Shown: in pieces, positions 1 to 10,401 of the stretch
How positions within the stretch are numbered: position 1 is the stretch's first letter
Layout of the letters: each line of letters begins with the position of its first letter
Source of the DNA: Pseudomonas synxantha BG33R
GTDB taxonomy: Bacteria; Pseudomonadota; Gammaproteobacteria; Pseudomonadales; Pseudomonadaceae
DNA length: 64,000 nt
Assembly: GCF_000263715.2 (NCBI RefSeq)
Contig: NZ_CM001514.1
Span: 2,776,936 to 2,840,935, forward strand
Reading direction: 5' to 3'
Program-made: the position numbers and the translations under genes
Notes under the pieces: generated by a model
Database searches by the model: none
Seen by the model: the letters and a program-made list of their open reading frames with translations, nothing else
What the model was told of the DNA's origin: nothing

Positions 1-2188
<2,188 letters not shown>

Positions 2189-2213
2189 CTCACTGAAGAA
2201 ATGTGGTTAACAT

Positions 2214-2302
2214 TGTGGGAGCTGGCTTGCCTGCGATAGCGGTCTATCAGTGGCAGATTCAGTGCCTGACACACTGCTATCGCAGGCAAGCCAGCTCCCA
2301 CA
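2214..2302. repeat. REP-type inverted repeat pair
   Basis: TGTGGGAGCTGGCTTGCCTG begins at 2214, and its inverted copy ends at 2302. The arms extend for about 25 bp around a spacer of roughly 38 bp. This is the arrangement of paired REP palindromes (REPIN) common in fluorescent pseudomonads. It lies in the gap between iolG and the next gene and could act as a transcription attenuator. Confidence 0.85.
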
Positions 2303-2338
2303 GTTGCTTGGGTTCCCAAATCAATTCTGGAGTTGAGC

Positions 2339-3367
2339 ATGCGAATCGGACTAGTGGGCTACGGCCACGGCGGGCGCTTTTTTCATGCGCCGCTGATCGC
2401 CACCCTGCCTGGGGCCACCTTTGTCGGCGTGGTGACGCGTTCACCCGAACGTCGCCAGCAATTGAGTACTGATCTTCCAGGTGTCAAGGCCTTCGACTCC
2501 ATTGGCCAGATAGTCGAAGCCGGCGTCGACGCCCTGGTGATTTCCACCACCCTCAAAGGTCGCCCGGCGTTGGTACTGGAAGCCATCGAACACGGCGTGG
2601 CGGTGGTCAGCGACAAACCCTTTGCGGCCAACGCCGAACAAGCCCAAGCCCTGATTACTGCCGCCGAGCGCCAGGGCTCGCTGCTCAGCGTCTACCAGAA
2701 CCGGCGCTGGGACTCGGATTACCTGACTCTGCGCAAACTCATCGATGCCGGCGCGCTGGGCACCATCACCCGCTTTGAATCTCGTGTAGAACGCTACAGC
2801 CCACAAGCCGTGGGCAATGCCAGCGGCGGCGGCTGGCTGCGTGACCTGGGCAGCCACTTGGTCGATCAGGCGCTGCAACTGTTCGGCCCGGTGGACCGAG
2901 TGTTCGCCCAACTGCACTACACCCCTGAACACCCCAGCGTGGATCACGGCTTTTTTGTTTCCCTGAGCCACGCCAACGGCGTGATTTCCCACCTGTGGGG
3001 CAACGCCTTGCAGAACAGCCAGGCGCCGCGCTTTCGTGTCAGTGGCACCTTGGGTTGCTACACCGTCGAAGGGTTGGATGGCCAGGAAGAAGCGCTGATC
3101 GCCGGTAAATCGCCGAAGACCGAAGGCGAGCACTGGGGCGCGGAGGAGCATCGACGCTGGGGCTGGTTCGAACAAGGCTCGGAGCGCGAGCGGGTGCCGT
3201 CGGAGAAGGGCTGCTGGACACAGTTCTATCGCCAGTTGCAGTTGGCGGTGCAAGGGCAGGGGCCGCTGCCGGTAAGCGCCTATGACGCGCTGGAAACCAC
3301 CCGTATATTGGACGCCGCACGCCTGAGCGCCGAGCGCCTGCAAGTGGTTTCGACAAAAATAGAATAA
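2339..3367 (+). CDS. Gfo/Idh/MocA oxidoreductase, probable scyllo-inositol-type dehydrogenase
   Basis: This 342-residue protein has an N-terminal Rossmann motif GYGHGGRFFHAP, the family Lys-Pro motif as SDKPFA, and DLGSHLVDQ in the substrate-binding domain. The N-terminal pattern (GYG-GG-FHAPL) resembles the YvaA/IolW/YdgJ branch, which includes NADP-dependent scyllo-inositol dehydrogenases. That assignment is inferred from motif and location, not proven. The ATG at 2339 sits 6 nt after GGAG; a TTG two codons upstream is less likely. It lies between iolG and a sugar ABC importer, consistent with inositol-isomer metabolism. Confidence 0.75.
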   Translation: MRIGLVGYGHGGRFFHAPLIATLPGATFVGVVTRSPERRQQLSTDLPGVKAFDSIGQIVEAGVDALVISTTLKGRPALVLEAIEHGVAVVSDKPFAANAEQAQALITAAERQGSLLSVYQNRRWDSDYLTLRKLIDAGALGTITRFESRVERYSPQAVGNASGGGWLRDLGSHLVDQALQLFGPVDRVFAQLHYTPEHPSVDHGFFVSLSHANGVISHLWGNALQNSQAPRFRVSGTLGCYTVEGLDGQEEALIAGKSPKTEGEHWGAEEHRRWGWFEQGSERERVPSEKGCWTQFYRQLQLAVQGQGPLPVSAYDALETTRILDAARLSAERLQVVSTKIE

Positions 3368-3403
3368 AATTCTAAAACAGGTTGATATGGAAATTATTTT
3401 CTA
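3360..3403 (+). promoter_or_regulatory. pair of candidate operator dyads upstream of the ABC importer
   Basis: A perfect 6-3-6 dyad TAGAAT-AAA-ATTCTA (3360-3374) overlaps the stop codon of the preceding gene. A second, imperfect one, TGGAAATTATTTTCTA, follows from about 3388. Their GAA...TTC character recalls sites of RpiR-type inositol repressors, but no regulator gene is in view, so the link is an inference. Confidence 0.35.
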
Positions 3404-3493
3404 ATACAGTCGTTTCCAGGTTGCATAAAGTACGTCCCGGACCCAGCGGGCGACTCAACAAAAACAAGATCAAAAACAACCAGGTACCGTCAG

Positions 3494-3670
3494 ATGAAAA
3501 TCTTCAACGCTGTACTTCGAGTTTTACGCCCCGCCCAAGCGCCACGCGGACTGCCCCGCGCCCGGCCGTTCTACTTCTCCTTCCTTAACGTGCTGTGCGT
3601 CGAAAACCAGGGCGCGCTGGTGTGCTGCATTCCAGGGGCGCCAGTGGTGCGACTGACAGCCGAGTCCTGA
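3494..3670 (+). CDS. possible small protein upstream of the importer (58 aa)
   Basis: An open frame of 58 codons begins MKIFNAVLRVLRP and ends in VVRLTAES, 49 bp before the periplasmic binding protein gene. The middle is Arg/Pro-rich, followed by a more hydrophobic stretch with Cys residues (FLNVLCVEN, LVCCIPG). No clear Shine-Dalgarno precedes the ATG. It is the only plausible coding content in the 350-bp gap, but it may be chance. I do not recognise it. Confidence 0.25.
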   Translation: MKIFNAVLRVLRPAQAPRGLPRARPFYFSFLNVLCVENQGALVCCIPGAPVVRLTAES

Positions 3671-3719
3671 TAAACGCAACGTCGAAAAAAACCAACAAAA
3701 AAGTGGAGACAGACCGTTC

Positions 3720-4655
3720 ATGAAGACCCCGATCCGTTTTACCGCGCTGGCCCTGTCCATGCTGCTGGCCAGTGGCGTTGCCGGCGCCGCCGATCTGAAG
3801 GTGGGCGTCACGATGTCTGCGTTCGATGACACCTTCCTCACCTATCTGCGCGAAGACATGGACAAGCAAGCCAAGTCCTACCCCAAGGGCGATGGCGTGC
3901 AATTGCAGTTTGAAGACGCGCGGGCCGATGTGGTCAAGCAATTGAGCCAGGTCGAGAACTTTATCAGCCAGAAAGTCGACGCCATTATCGTCAACCCGGT
4001 CGATACCGCTTCGACCAAGAACATCATTGCGGCTGCGACCAAGGCGGGCATTCCGCTGGTGTTCGTCAACCGCCGCCCGGACCAGAAAGACTTGCCCAAG
4101 GACGTGGTGGCAGTGACCTCCGATGACGTCGAGGCCGGGCGCCTGCAAATGCAATACATCGCCGAAAAACTCGGCGGCAAGGGCAAGGTCGTGATCCTGC
4201 TGGGTGACCTGGCGAACAACTCCACCACCAACCGCACCAAGGGTGTCAAGGAAGTGCTGGCCAAGTACCCGGACATCAAGATCGAGCAGGAGCAGACCGG
4301 CGCCTGGCTGCGTGACCGGGGCATGACCCTGGTCAACGACTGGCTGACCCAGGGGCGTGATTTCAATGCGGTGCTGGCCAACAACGATGAGATGGCGATC
4401 GGGGCGTCCATGGCCCTGCGATCGGCCGGCAAGGAAAAAGGCAGCGTGCTGATTGCCGGTGTTGACGGTACGCCGGATGGCTTGAACGCGATCACCAAGG
4501 GTGACATGGCCGCCTCGGCCTTCCAGGACGCCAAGGGCCAGGCGGTGGGTTCCGTAGAAGCGGCGCGCAAGATGGCCAAAAAAGAGCCGGTGGAGCAGAA
4601 CGTGGTGATCCCGTTCCAGTTGATCACCCCGGACAACGTCAAAGACTTCAAGTAG
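3720..4655 (+). CDS. sugar (probably inositol) ABC transporter substrate-binding protein
   Basis: This 311-residue RbsB-type (type I) periplasmic binding protein has a signal peptide, with cleavage probably after VAGA (residues 19-22). Mature-domain features include VGVTMSAFDDTF at the N-terminus, a strand-turn VDAIIVNPVDT, and GVDGTPDGL near the C-terminal lobe. It would capture the sugar in the periplasm and deliver it to the downstream ATPase and permease. The neighbourhood makes inositol the likely ligand. The ATG follows GTGGAGACAGACCGTTC, giving a usable ribosome site. Confidence 0.85.
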   Translation: MKTPIRFTALALSMLLASGVAGAADLKVGVTMSAFDDTFLTYLREDMDKQAKSYPKGDGVQLQFEDARADVVKQLSQVENFISQKVDAIIVNPVDTASTKNIIAAATKAGIPLVFVNRRPDQKDLPKDVVAVTSDDVEAGRLQMQYIAEKLGGKGKVVILLGDLANNSTTNRTKGVKEVLAKYPDIKIEQEQTGAWLRDRGMTLVNDWLTQGRDFNAVLANNDEMAIGASMALRSAGKEKGSVLIAGVDGTPDGLNAITKGDMAASAFQDAKGQAVGSVEAARKMAKKEPVEQNVVIPFQLITPDNVKDFK

Positions 4656-4679
4656 CCCTGACACAACAACAATAAGCCG

Positions 4680-4703
4680 GCAGGGCGGTCACGGCCGCCC
4701 TGC
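4680..4703 (+). promoter_or_regulatory. intercistronic stem-loop between binding-protein and ATPase genes
   Basis: GCAGGGCGG (4680-4688) pairs perfectly with CCGCCCTGC (4695-4703) around a 6-nt loop. There is no T-tract, so it is more likely an mRNA-stabilising or partial-attenuation element that raises the binding protein relative to the membrane components, as known for other ABC operons. Its right arm ends just before the ATPase ribosome site. Confidence 0.6.
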
Positions 4704-4720
4704 AGATGGAGTGCCTCCCT

Positions 4721-6274
4721 ATGCTTGCTCAAGCCGCTGCCTCGCAGCCCCCGGGCATCCAGCCGTTGCCGCTGGACGAACCCTACCTGCTGGAAATTCT
4801 CAACATCAGCAAAGGCTTTCCTGGTGTTGTCGCCCTGGACGATGTGCAACTGCGGGTGCGCCCCGGCACGGTGCTGGCATTGATGGGCGAGAACGGCGCG
4901 GGTAAATCAACGCTGATGAAGATCATCGCCGGCATCTACCAGCCCGACGCCGGGGAAATCCGCCTGCGTGGCAAGCCTATTACCTTCGAAACGCCGCTGG
5001 CGGCGCAAAAGGCCGGGATCGCCATGATCCATCAGGAGCTCAACCTGATGCCCCATATGAGCATCGCCGAGAACATCTGGATCGGCCGCGAGCAGCTCAA
5101 CAGCCTGCACATGGTCAACCACCGCGAAATGCATCGCTGCACCGCCGAGTTGCTGGCGCGCCTGCGCATCAACCTCGACCCTGAAGAGCAGGTGGGCAAC
5201 CTGAGCATCGCCGAACGGCAGATGGTCGAGATTGCCAAGGCGGTCTCGTACGACTCCGACATCCTGATCATGGATGAACCCACCTCGGCCATTACCGACA
5301 AGGAAGTTGCCCACCTGTTTTCGATCATTGCCGACCTCAAGGCCCAGGGCAAAGGTATTGTCTATATCACGCACAAAATGAACGAAGTGTTCGCCATCGC
5401 CGATGAAGTGGCGGTGTTCCGCGACGGCCAGTACATCGGCCTGCAACGTGCCGACAGCCTGAACAGCGACAGCCTGATCTCGATGATGGTGGGGCGGGAG
5501 TTGAGCCAGTTGTTCCCGGTGCGCGAGACGCCGATAGGTGAGTTGCTGCTGTCGGTGCGCGACCTGAGCCTGGACGGCGTGTTCAAGGACGTCTCGTTCG
5601 ACCTGCACGCCGGGGAGATTCTCGGTATCGCCGGCCTGATGGGCTCTGGGCGTACCAATGTGGCGGAAACCATTTTTGGCATTACCCCAAGCACCGGTGG
5701 GCAAATCACCCTGGATGGCAAGGCGGTGCGCATTACCGACCCGCACATGGCCATCGAGAAAGGTTTTGCGCTATTGACCGAAGATCGCAAGCTCAGCGGC
5801 CTGTTCCCGTGCCTGTCGGTGCTGGAAAACATGGAGATGGCGGTGTTGCCGCACTATTCGGGCAGCGGCTTTATCCAGCAGAAGGCCCTGCGCGGCCTGT
5901 GCGAAGAGATGTGCAAGAAGCTGCGAGTAAAAACTCCGTCCCTGGAGCAATGCATCGACACCTTGTCGGGCGGTAACCAGCAAAAGGCACTGCTGGCACG
6001 CTGGCTGATGACCAACCCAAGGCTGCTGATCCTGGATGAACCGACCCGCGGTATCGATGTGGGCGCCAAGGCCGAGATCTATCGCTTGATCGCCTTTCTT
6101 GCCAGCGAAGGCATGGCGGTGATCATGATTTCCTCGGAGCTGCCCGAAGTGCTTGGCATGAGCGATCGGGTGATGGTGATGCACGAAGGCGAACTGATGG
6201 GCACCCTGGATCGTGCCGAGGCCACCCAGGAAAAAGTCATGCAGTTGGCCTCCGGCATGTCTGCGGTCCACTGA
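4721..6274 (+). CDS. sugar ABC transporter ATP-binding protein (two NBDs)
   Basis: This 517-residue double ATPase is of the RbsA/MglA class. The first domain has Walker [10 protein letters not shown], a degenerate signature [14 protein letters not shown] and Walker [11 protein letters not shown]. The second has a degenerate Walker A-like GLMGSGRTN, the signature [14 protein letters not shown] and Walker [16 protein letters not shown] degenerate second Walker A is normal in this class. It energises sugar import with the preceding binding protein and following permease. The ATG at 4721 follows GGAG; the ATG at 4706 abuts the hairpin and lacks a ribosome site. Confidence 0.9.
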   Translation: MLAQAAASQPPGIQPLPLDEPYLLEILNISKGFPGVVALDDVQLRVRPGTVLALMGENGAGKSTLMKIIAGIYQPDAGEIRLRGKPITFETPLAAQKAGIAMIHQELNLMPHMSIAENIWIGREQLNSLHMVNHREMHRCTAELLARLRINLDPEEQVGNLSIAERQMVEIAKAVSYDSDILIMDEPTSAITDKEVAHLFSIIADLKAQGKGIVYITHKMNEVFAIADEVAVFRDGQYIGLQRADSLNSDSLISMMVGRELSQLFPVRETPIGELLLSVRDLSLDGVFKDVSFDLHAGEILGIAGLMGSGRTNVAETIFGITPSTGGQITLDGKAVRITDPHMAIEKGFALLTEDRKLSGLFPCLSVLENMEMAVLPHYSGSGFIQQKALRGLCEEMCKKLRVKTPSLEQCIDTLSGGNQQKALLARWLMTNPRLLILDEPTRGIDVGAKAEIYRLIAFLASEGMAVIMISSELPEVLGMSDRVMVMHEGELMGTLDRAEATQEKVMQLASGMSAVH

Positions 6275-6300
6275 TCTACAGAATAAGAAGGTGATGGGCT

Positions 6301-7323
6301 ATGAACGCAATAACAGACAACAAGCCGGCGACGGCACCGGTGAAGAATCGTCGACGCATGCCCACCGAGCTGAGCATCTTTTTGGTGCTGATCGGTATCG
6401 GCCTGGTGTTTGAACTGTTCGGCTGGATCGTGCGCGACCAGAGCTTCTTGATGAACTCCCAGCGCTTGGTGCTGATGATTCTGCAAGTCTCGATCATCGG
6501 CCTGCTGGCTATCGGTGTGACCCAGGTGATCATTACTACGGGCATCGACTTGTCGTCCGGCTCGGTGCTGGCCTTGTCGGCGATGATTGCCGCCAGCCTG
6601 GCGCAGACCTCGGATTTTTCCCGGGCGGTGTTTCCGTCCCTGACCGACTTGCCGGTGTGGATCCCAGTGGCGATGGGCCTGGGCGTGGGGCTGCTGGCGG
6701 GGGCGATCAATGGCAGCATTATCGCGGTGACCGGCATCCCGCCGTTTATCGCGACCCTGGGCATGATGGTCTCGGCCCGTGGCCTGGCGCGTTACTACAC
6801 CGAAGGCCAGCCGGTGAGCATGCTCTCGGATTCCTACACGGCCATCGGCCATGGTGCCATGCCGGTGATCATCTTCTTGGTGGTGGCGGTGATCTTCCAC
6901 ATCGCGCTGCGTTATACCAAGTACGGCAAGTACACCTACGCCATCGGCGGCAATATGCAGGCGGCGCGCACCTCGGGCATCAACGTCAAGCGCCACTTGA
7001 TCATCGTCTATAGCATCGCCGGGCTGCTGGCGGGCCTGGCCGGCGTGGTGGCCTCGGCCCGTGCCGCGACAGGGCAGGCGGGCATGGGCATGTCCTACGA
7101 GCTGGATGCGATTGCCGCTGCGGTGATCGGCGGCACCAGCCTGGCGGGCGGGGTAGGGCGCATCACCGGCACCGTGATCGGCGCGCTGATCCTCGGCGTG
7201 ATGGCCAGCGGGTTTACCTTCGTGGGTGTGGATGCGTATATCCAGGACATCATCAAGGGCCTGATCATCGTGGTGGCAGTGGTGATCGACCAGTACCGCA
7301 ACAAGCGCAAGCTCAAGCGCTGA
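6301..7323 (+). CDS. sugar ABC transporter permease
   Basis: This 340-residue RbsC-type inner-membrane permease has a short cytoplasmic N-terminus and then about 8-10 hydrophobic helices. Family stretches include GVTQVIITTGIDLSSGSV, GIPPFIATLGMM and YAIGGNMQAARTSGI. It forms the channel for the sugar importer. It starts 26 bp after the ATPase gene with AAGAAGGTG as ribosome site and closes the importer operon, which ends at a REP hairpin. Confidence 0.9.
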   Translation: MNAITDNKPATAPVKNRRRMPTELSIFLVLIGIGLVFELFGWIVRDQSFLMNSQRLVLMILQVSIIGLLAIGVTQVIITTGIDLSSGSVLALSAMIAASLAQTSDFSRAVFPSLTDLPVWIPVAMGLGVGLLAGAINGSIIAVTGIPPFIATLGMMVSARGLARYYTEGQPVSMLSDSYTAIGHGAMPVIIFLVVAVIFHIALRYTKYGKYTYAIGGNMQAARTSGINVKRHLIIVYSIAGLLAGLAGVVASARAATGQAGMGMSYELDAIAAAVIGGTSLAGGVGRITGTVIGALILGVMASGFTFVGVDAYIQDIIKGLIIVVAVVIDQYRNKRKLKR

Positions 7324-7349
7324 GTGAATCCAAGGGCCGAATCAGATCA

Positions 7350-7382
7350 AATGTGGGAGGGGGCAAGCCCTCTCCCACATTT
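7350..7382. repeat. REP palindrome
   Basis: AATGTGGGAGGGGGCAAGCC and its complement form a compact hairpin 27 bp after the permease stop. It is the same REP family as the other TGTGGGAGG copies in the window and may serve as a transcript end. Confidence 0.85.
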
Positions 7383-7684
7383 AGTCCGGGATCAGCCACT
7401 TTCAACCGTTTGTCTTCTATATAGCTCCACTGCACTGAATTTCTTGCTATAAACGCACTCCGATGACCGTTCGCCAAGCCCGTCCTGGTGCCTTTGGGGG
7501 TTAATTGGGAAAAAATGCCTGTCTTTTCAGTTGCTGCGCTCTCAAGTCGGCCTTAGACTGCCGCCCCTCGTAAATTGAGTGCCGGGTGGCGCTTGAAATG
7601 GACGGCGCCCTTCCGAGACCTGTACAGGCCTTGCGGAACGCTCCCTTATTCGCCTTAATGCACGTATTTTTTATAGAGAAATCA
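7383..7684. other. 302-bp gap without a recognised gene
   Basis: No convincing coding frame was seen apart from an in-frame upstream extension of the next gene, which lacks a ribosome site at its ATG (7586). The stretch presumably holds the promoter and a long leader of the DksA-like gene. A GTTATA-type Zur box was looked for and not found. Confidence 0.4.
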
Positions 7685-8089
7685 ATGACAAAGGAAAAGT
7701 TGCTGGCCATGCCGGCGGATGACTACATGAATGCCGAACAGCACGCTTTTTTCGAGAAGTTGCTGCAAGACATGAAGGTGGAACACCACGAGCGCATTGA
7801 ACAGAACCGCATCGCCATTGAAAGCCTGGACACCCCGGCGGACCCGGCTGACGCGGCTTCCGTTGAAGAAGAGCGCACCTGGCTGGTAAATGCCATTGAT
7901 CGCGACCAGCGTATGCTGCCGCAACTTGAGCGCGCCCTGGAGCGCATCAAGGAAGATTCTTTTGGTTGGTGTGATGACAGCGGCGAGCCGATCGGCCTCA
8001 AGCGCCTGCTGATCAGCCCGACCACCAAGTACTGCATCGAAGCCCAAGAGCGCCACGAGCAGATCGACAAGCATCAGCGCCAAGCCTGA
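7685..8089 (+). CDS. DksA/TraR-family regulator, DksA2-like with half a zinc motif
   Basis: This 134-residue DksA-type protein acts on RNA polymerase through the secondary channel. The coiled-coil tip keeps the DxxDxA motif (D53-P-A-D56-A-A58) needed with ppGpp. Canonical DksA has four zinc cysteines; here the sites read C96-D-D-S99 and C117-I-E-A120, so each pair has lost its second Cys. That resembles the zinc-independent DksA2 paralogue of P. aeruginosa, which works under zinc limitation. The ATG at 7685 has a weak AGAGAA ribosome site. It is followed by a probable terminator at 8198. Confidence 0.8.
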   Translation: MTKEKLLAMPADDYMNAEQHAFFEKLLQDMKVEHHERIEQNRIAIESLDTPADPADAASVEEERTWLVNAIDRDQRMLPQLERALERIKEDSFGWCDDSGEPIGLKRLLISPTTKYCIEAQERHEQIDKHQRQA

Positions 8090-8197
8090 TGTGCTGAATG
8101 ACGGGCCTGCCAGTGAGCTGGCTGCCCCGTCTGCAACAACCTCCCGAGATCATCCGGCCCGCGTCTGGCGCGATGGATTGTTGCTGTTTATGCAATG

Positions 8198-8221
8198 AAG
8201 CTATTCCCAGGATAGCTTTTT
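8198..8221 (+). terminator. rho-independent terminator after the DksA2-like gene
   Basis: AAGCTAT (8198-8204) pairs with ATAGCTT (8212-8218) around a 7-nt loop and runs into five T. It lies about 110 bp after the stop codon. Confidence 0.6.
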
Positions 8222-8236
8222 CCAGCTGGAATAAAA

Positions 8237-8282
8237 CCGTAGCATGGCCAACATTGTTAGGCAGCTAACTAATGCTACGGAG
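8237..8282 (+). promoter_or_regulatory. leader stem-loop reaching the ribosome binding site
   Basis: CCGTAGCAT (8237-8245) is perfectly complementary to ATGCTACGG (8272-8280). Inside it GTTAG (8256-8260) pairs with CTAAC (8265-8269). The outer stem ends on the GG of the GGAG ribosome site (8279-8282) of the gene starting at 8290. The RNA could therefore control translation, or the dyads could be protein operators. Confidence 0.5.
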
Positions 8283-8289
8283 AACTTCC

Positions 8290-8493
8290 ATGCAAAACAA
8301 AGTCGATGTGGCCGTGATGATCGGCAGCGGTGTACCTGAGACCCTGCGCGCCTTGGGTCAGAAAGCCTGCTGGGTAGTGTTGCTCAATGGTGAACAGCGC
8401 GGCACCGCTTTTGCAAGTCGTGATGAGGCGCAGGAGTGTCAGGCTGCCTGGCAAGCGCTGTTGCGCATGGAACAGTCAGACAGCCTGCATTGA
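8290..8493 (+). CDS. conserved-looking hypothetical protein (67 aa)
   Basis: A small soluble protein beginning MQNKVDVAVMIGSG, with a Trp-rich strand pattern (CWVVLLNGEQRGTAFAS) and a C-terminal helix (DEAQECQAAWQALLRME). The ATG at 8290 has GGAG at 8279-8282 as ribosome site. An upstream in-frame ATG at 8272 lies inside the leader stem and is unlikely. No family name is recognised. Its structured leader suggests regulated translation. Confidence 0.6.
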   Translation: MQNKVDVAVMIGSGVPETLRALGQKACWVVLLNGEQRGTAFASRDEAQECQAAWQALLRMEQSDSLH

Positions 8494-8500
8494 GACCGTG

Positions 8501-8737
8501 CTAGTGAGGTTGATGCAGGCGCTGATTCAACTCATCCACCGGGATGGCCCACTCAGCGTCTTCACGCAGTTCTTCCTTAAGAAACTGCGCCTGTTGGGGC
8601 GTCCAGAACGGCGCATCGATCAACTTCACGTCTTCGGGCAAAGAATGCGCGACGATGAAGGCATCAATGGCCTCAGGGGTTGAGTCCAGGCCCAGTTGTT
8701 CAAACAGGGTTTCGAGCGTGGGGATTGGCGCGTCCAT
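8501..8737 (-). CDS. DUF2789 family protein
   Basis: This 78-residue protein shows the DUF2789 pattern: LFEQLGLDSTPEAIDAFI, then LIDAPFWTPQQAQFLKEE, then DAEWAIPVDELNQRL. Its function is unknown. The start at 8737 (MDAPIPT) has GGAG six bases upstream; an ATG four codons earlier lies within that ribosome site. It is convergent with the preceding small gene, with only 7 bp between stops. Confidence 0.75.
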   Translation of the reverse strand: MDAPIPTLETLFEQLGLDSTPEAIDAFIVAHSLPEDVKLIDAPFWTPQQAQFLKEELREDAEWAIPVDELNQRLHQPH

Positions 8738-8808
8738 TGGGTACTCCATACAAAGTGAGGATCGTTGTGTATGGGAGGCTTGAGGCGCGTTAGAGTTCTA
8801 TCGAAGTG

Positions 8809-9039
8809 TCAGGAATTGAGAGCACCCGAATCCACGGCGGTTTTCAGGGCTTTTGCGGCTTCTTTTGCTGCAAAGGCAGCGGCGTCTACAGTCTTGAACC
8901 AACGGTCTTTTTCTACCTGGTGCGCGGTTACGGTGGTCAGCGGTGGTTTGGCCCGCATGATAATGACTGCTTGAAACTCTCCGTCTACTTCCCTGGCATC
9001 GCCGTGGATAAAAAATTCGCCAATATCAAATTCCGTCAC
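8809..9039 (-). CDS. hypothetical small protein (76 aa)
   Basis: The proposed start is GTG at 9039, preceded by GAAGG, giving a protein beginning MTEFDIGEFFIHGDA. It has a beta-rich first half (EFQAVIIMRAKPPLTTVTA) and an Ala/Lys helical C-terminus (AAAFAAKEAAKALKTAVDSG). The frame is open further upstream to 9180, but that part looks non-coding. The Ala-rich amphipathic tail might be a surface or DNA-associated helix; no family is recognised. Confidence 0.5.
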   Translation of the reverse strand: MTEFDIGEFFIHGDAREVDGEFQAVIIMRAKPPLTTVTAHQVEKDRWFKTVDAAAFAAKEAAKALKTAVDSGALNS

Positions 9040-9149
9040 GTATAGCCTTCCCTTCAAGGTAACTGCACTGATGAAACCTGACCCGCACGGGGCAAACTTC
9101 AATGGACGGGCCAGTATGGCAGTTGTTGAGGGGCGCAGGCGCAGTAAAG

Positions 9150-9425
9150 TCACCCAGGTGACGAAACGAGCCCCCCGCAAAGGGCATGCAGCTTGGCTTC
9201 AAGCATTTTGGCCAATTCACAGGCTTTATTGTGATCGCTGCGAAACCCCTTGATCCTGCCACTGGGCACTTCAAGAATGTGGAAAAAGTTCTTTCCGGCC
9301 GGTACCACTTGGTAAAGAACCGAATGGGAGTACCCATCAAGGTTATGCAAGCAGTAGTATTGGCGTTCGTCTGGACATGATGAACGAGTGTGGAAGGACA
9401 TAGCATCGTGTTGACGTCGTTGCAT
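9150..9425 (-). CDS. hypothetical protein (91 aa)
   Basis: A 91-residue cytoplasmic protein beginning MQRRQHDAMSF, with an aromatic beta region (YYCLHNLDGYSHSVLYQ) and a C-terminal helix (HNKACELAKMLEAKLHAL). The start at 9425 has AGGAG six bases upstream, which supports it over the internal Met. No family is recognised. It lies upstream of the other minus-strand small gene with a 110-bp gap. Confidence 0.5.
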   Translation of the reverse strand: MQRRQHDAMSFHTRSSCPDERQYYCLHNLDGYSHSVLYQVVPAGKNFFHILEVPSGRIKGFRSDHNKACELAKMLEAKLHALCGGLVSSPG

Positions 9426-9799
9426 GCTCAGCTCCTGTCGATCGATCTTGTTAGCCTGTCTTTGGCGTTTCGGGTGGTTTTGACCCGGCTTGCTGTTTTA
9501 GTATTGTCGTCGGTAGTTCGCAACTGGTTCCATGCCCGTCTATTTTTTGTTTCGGGTGTCGGAAAACTGCACTTTTGACTGGGTTATTCTCTGAAGTTGG
9601 TCGACTCGTATTCTCGGGTCGTTGAACCTGTGATTTGCTGTGCCACCGGCTGACCTTGCTTTAGGTCCACCGCGGCTGGGTGTACGGGGCCTGCGGGTTA
9701 TCTTCAGGTTTTTGACGAATGTGTGATCGTGCCGTAACGGCCGTTTTTTTGTGCTGCCCGCTTCGGCGGCCAGCGCTTTCTTGATGTGGGGGCGTTTCC
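9426..9799. other. 374-bp gap without a recognised gene
   Basis: This region is T-rich and less GC-rich than its neighbours. It should contain divergent promoters for the genes at 9425 (minus) and 9800 (plus). A 4-bp stem with a T-run near 9731-9755 (GCCG-TAA-CGGC then T7) is too weak to call a terminator. No coding frame is convincing. Confidence 0.4.
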
Positions 9800-10270
9800 T
9801 TGGCAGTCAGTAATCTGGATATGCACGCGTTATTCGTGCTGGGTGATTTGCGCGCAAAGTTGGTCAAACAGTTTCAATCCCGGTTTGTCTACGTCACTGA
9901 ACAGACGCCGGAAGGCATCTACATCGCCGAGATCGATACCGAAGCGGCACTGGTCGTGGATGACAAGCCACGCCTGGAACTCAAGGTGGGCGACCATTTC
10001 CGTGCGGCTGTCTTACCCAGCCGCGAAGGTGGAAAGTTCGAACTCAAGTTTCGCGATATCAAGTTGACCGTTTACGGCCTCGGCGACTACGCCTTTGTAT
10101 CGTCAAACGAAGGCCAGGGCATTGTGTTCAAGGAAGGCCATAGCGTGATGCTGGTATTTGCCGCCCATGAACAATTGCAGGAAGGGCTGACCAAAACCCT
10201 CAAGGCCGTGACGGGCAAGGCCGCCAAGTGGCGCAAGGGTGAACTGGTGACGTTCAAGGCCAGCGAATAA
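9800..10270 (+). CDS. hypothetical protein (about 150-156 aa)
   Basis: A soluble protein with alternating strand-like segments (FVYVTEQTPEGIYIAEI; LVVDDKPRLELKVGDHF; KFELKFRDIKLTVYGL) and a basic C-terminus (TLKAVTGKAAKWRKGEL). The start may be TTG at 9800, preceded by GGGGG, or ATG at 9821. No family is recognised. It stands alone between small unknown genes and a binding-protein gene. Confidence 0.55.
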   Translation: MAVSNLDMHALFVLGDLRAKLVKQFQSRFVYVTEQTPEGIYIAEIDTEAALVVDDKPRLELKVGDHFRAAVLPSREGGKFELKFRDIKLTVYGLGDYAFVSSNEGQGIVFKEGHSVMLVFAAHEQLQEGLTKTLKAVTGKAAKWRKGELVTFKASE

Positions 10271-10401
10271 CCGATAAATACGCTGTGCACCTTTGTCTTT
10301 CGGAACCTCTACTACAGTTGAGTTGACTTAACTATTCAGAGGCTTCGCGCATTAGCGGCAAAGCCGTTTGCCATGACTGCGAGAACGCGAGGTGCAAAGG
10401 C

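Noticed and set aside
7618..7632. CCTGTACAGG palindrome considered as an SOS box
   Set aside because: The spacing does not match CTGT-N8-ACAG, and the nearby gene is not an SOS gene.
8501..9425. Toxin-antitoxin or defence system among the small genes at 8.3-9.4 kb
   Set aside because: The genes are not paired in overlapping operons, one is DUF2789, and no toxin or nuclease motif is visible.
9661..9867. 68-codon minus-strand frame in the 9.4-9.8 kb gap
   Set aside because: Basic, low-complexity product, overlaps the next gene's start, no ribosome site seen.
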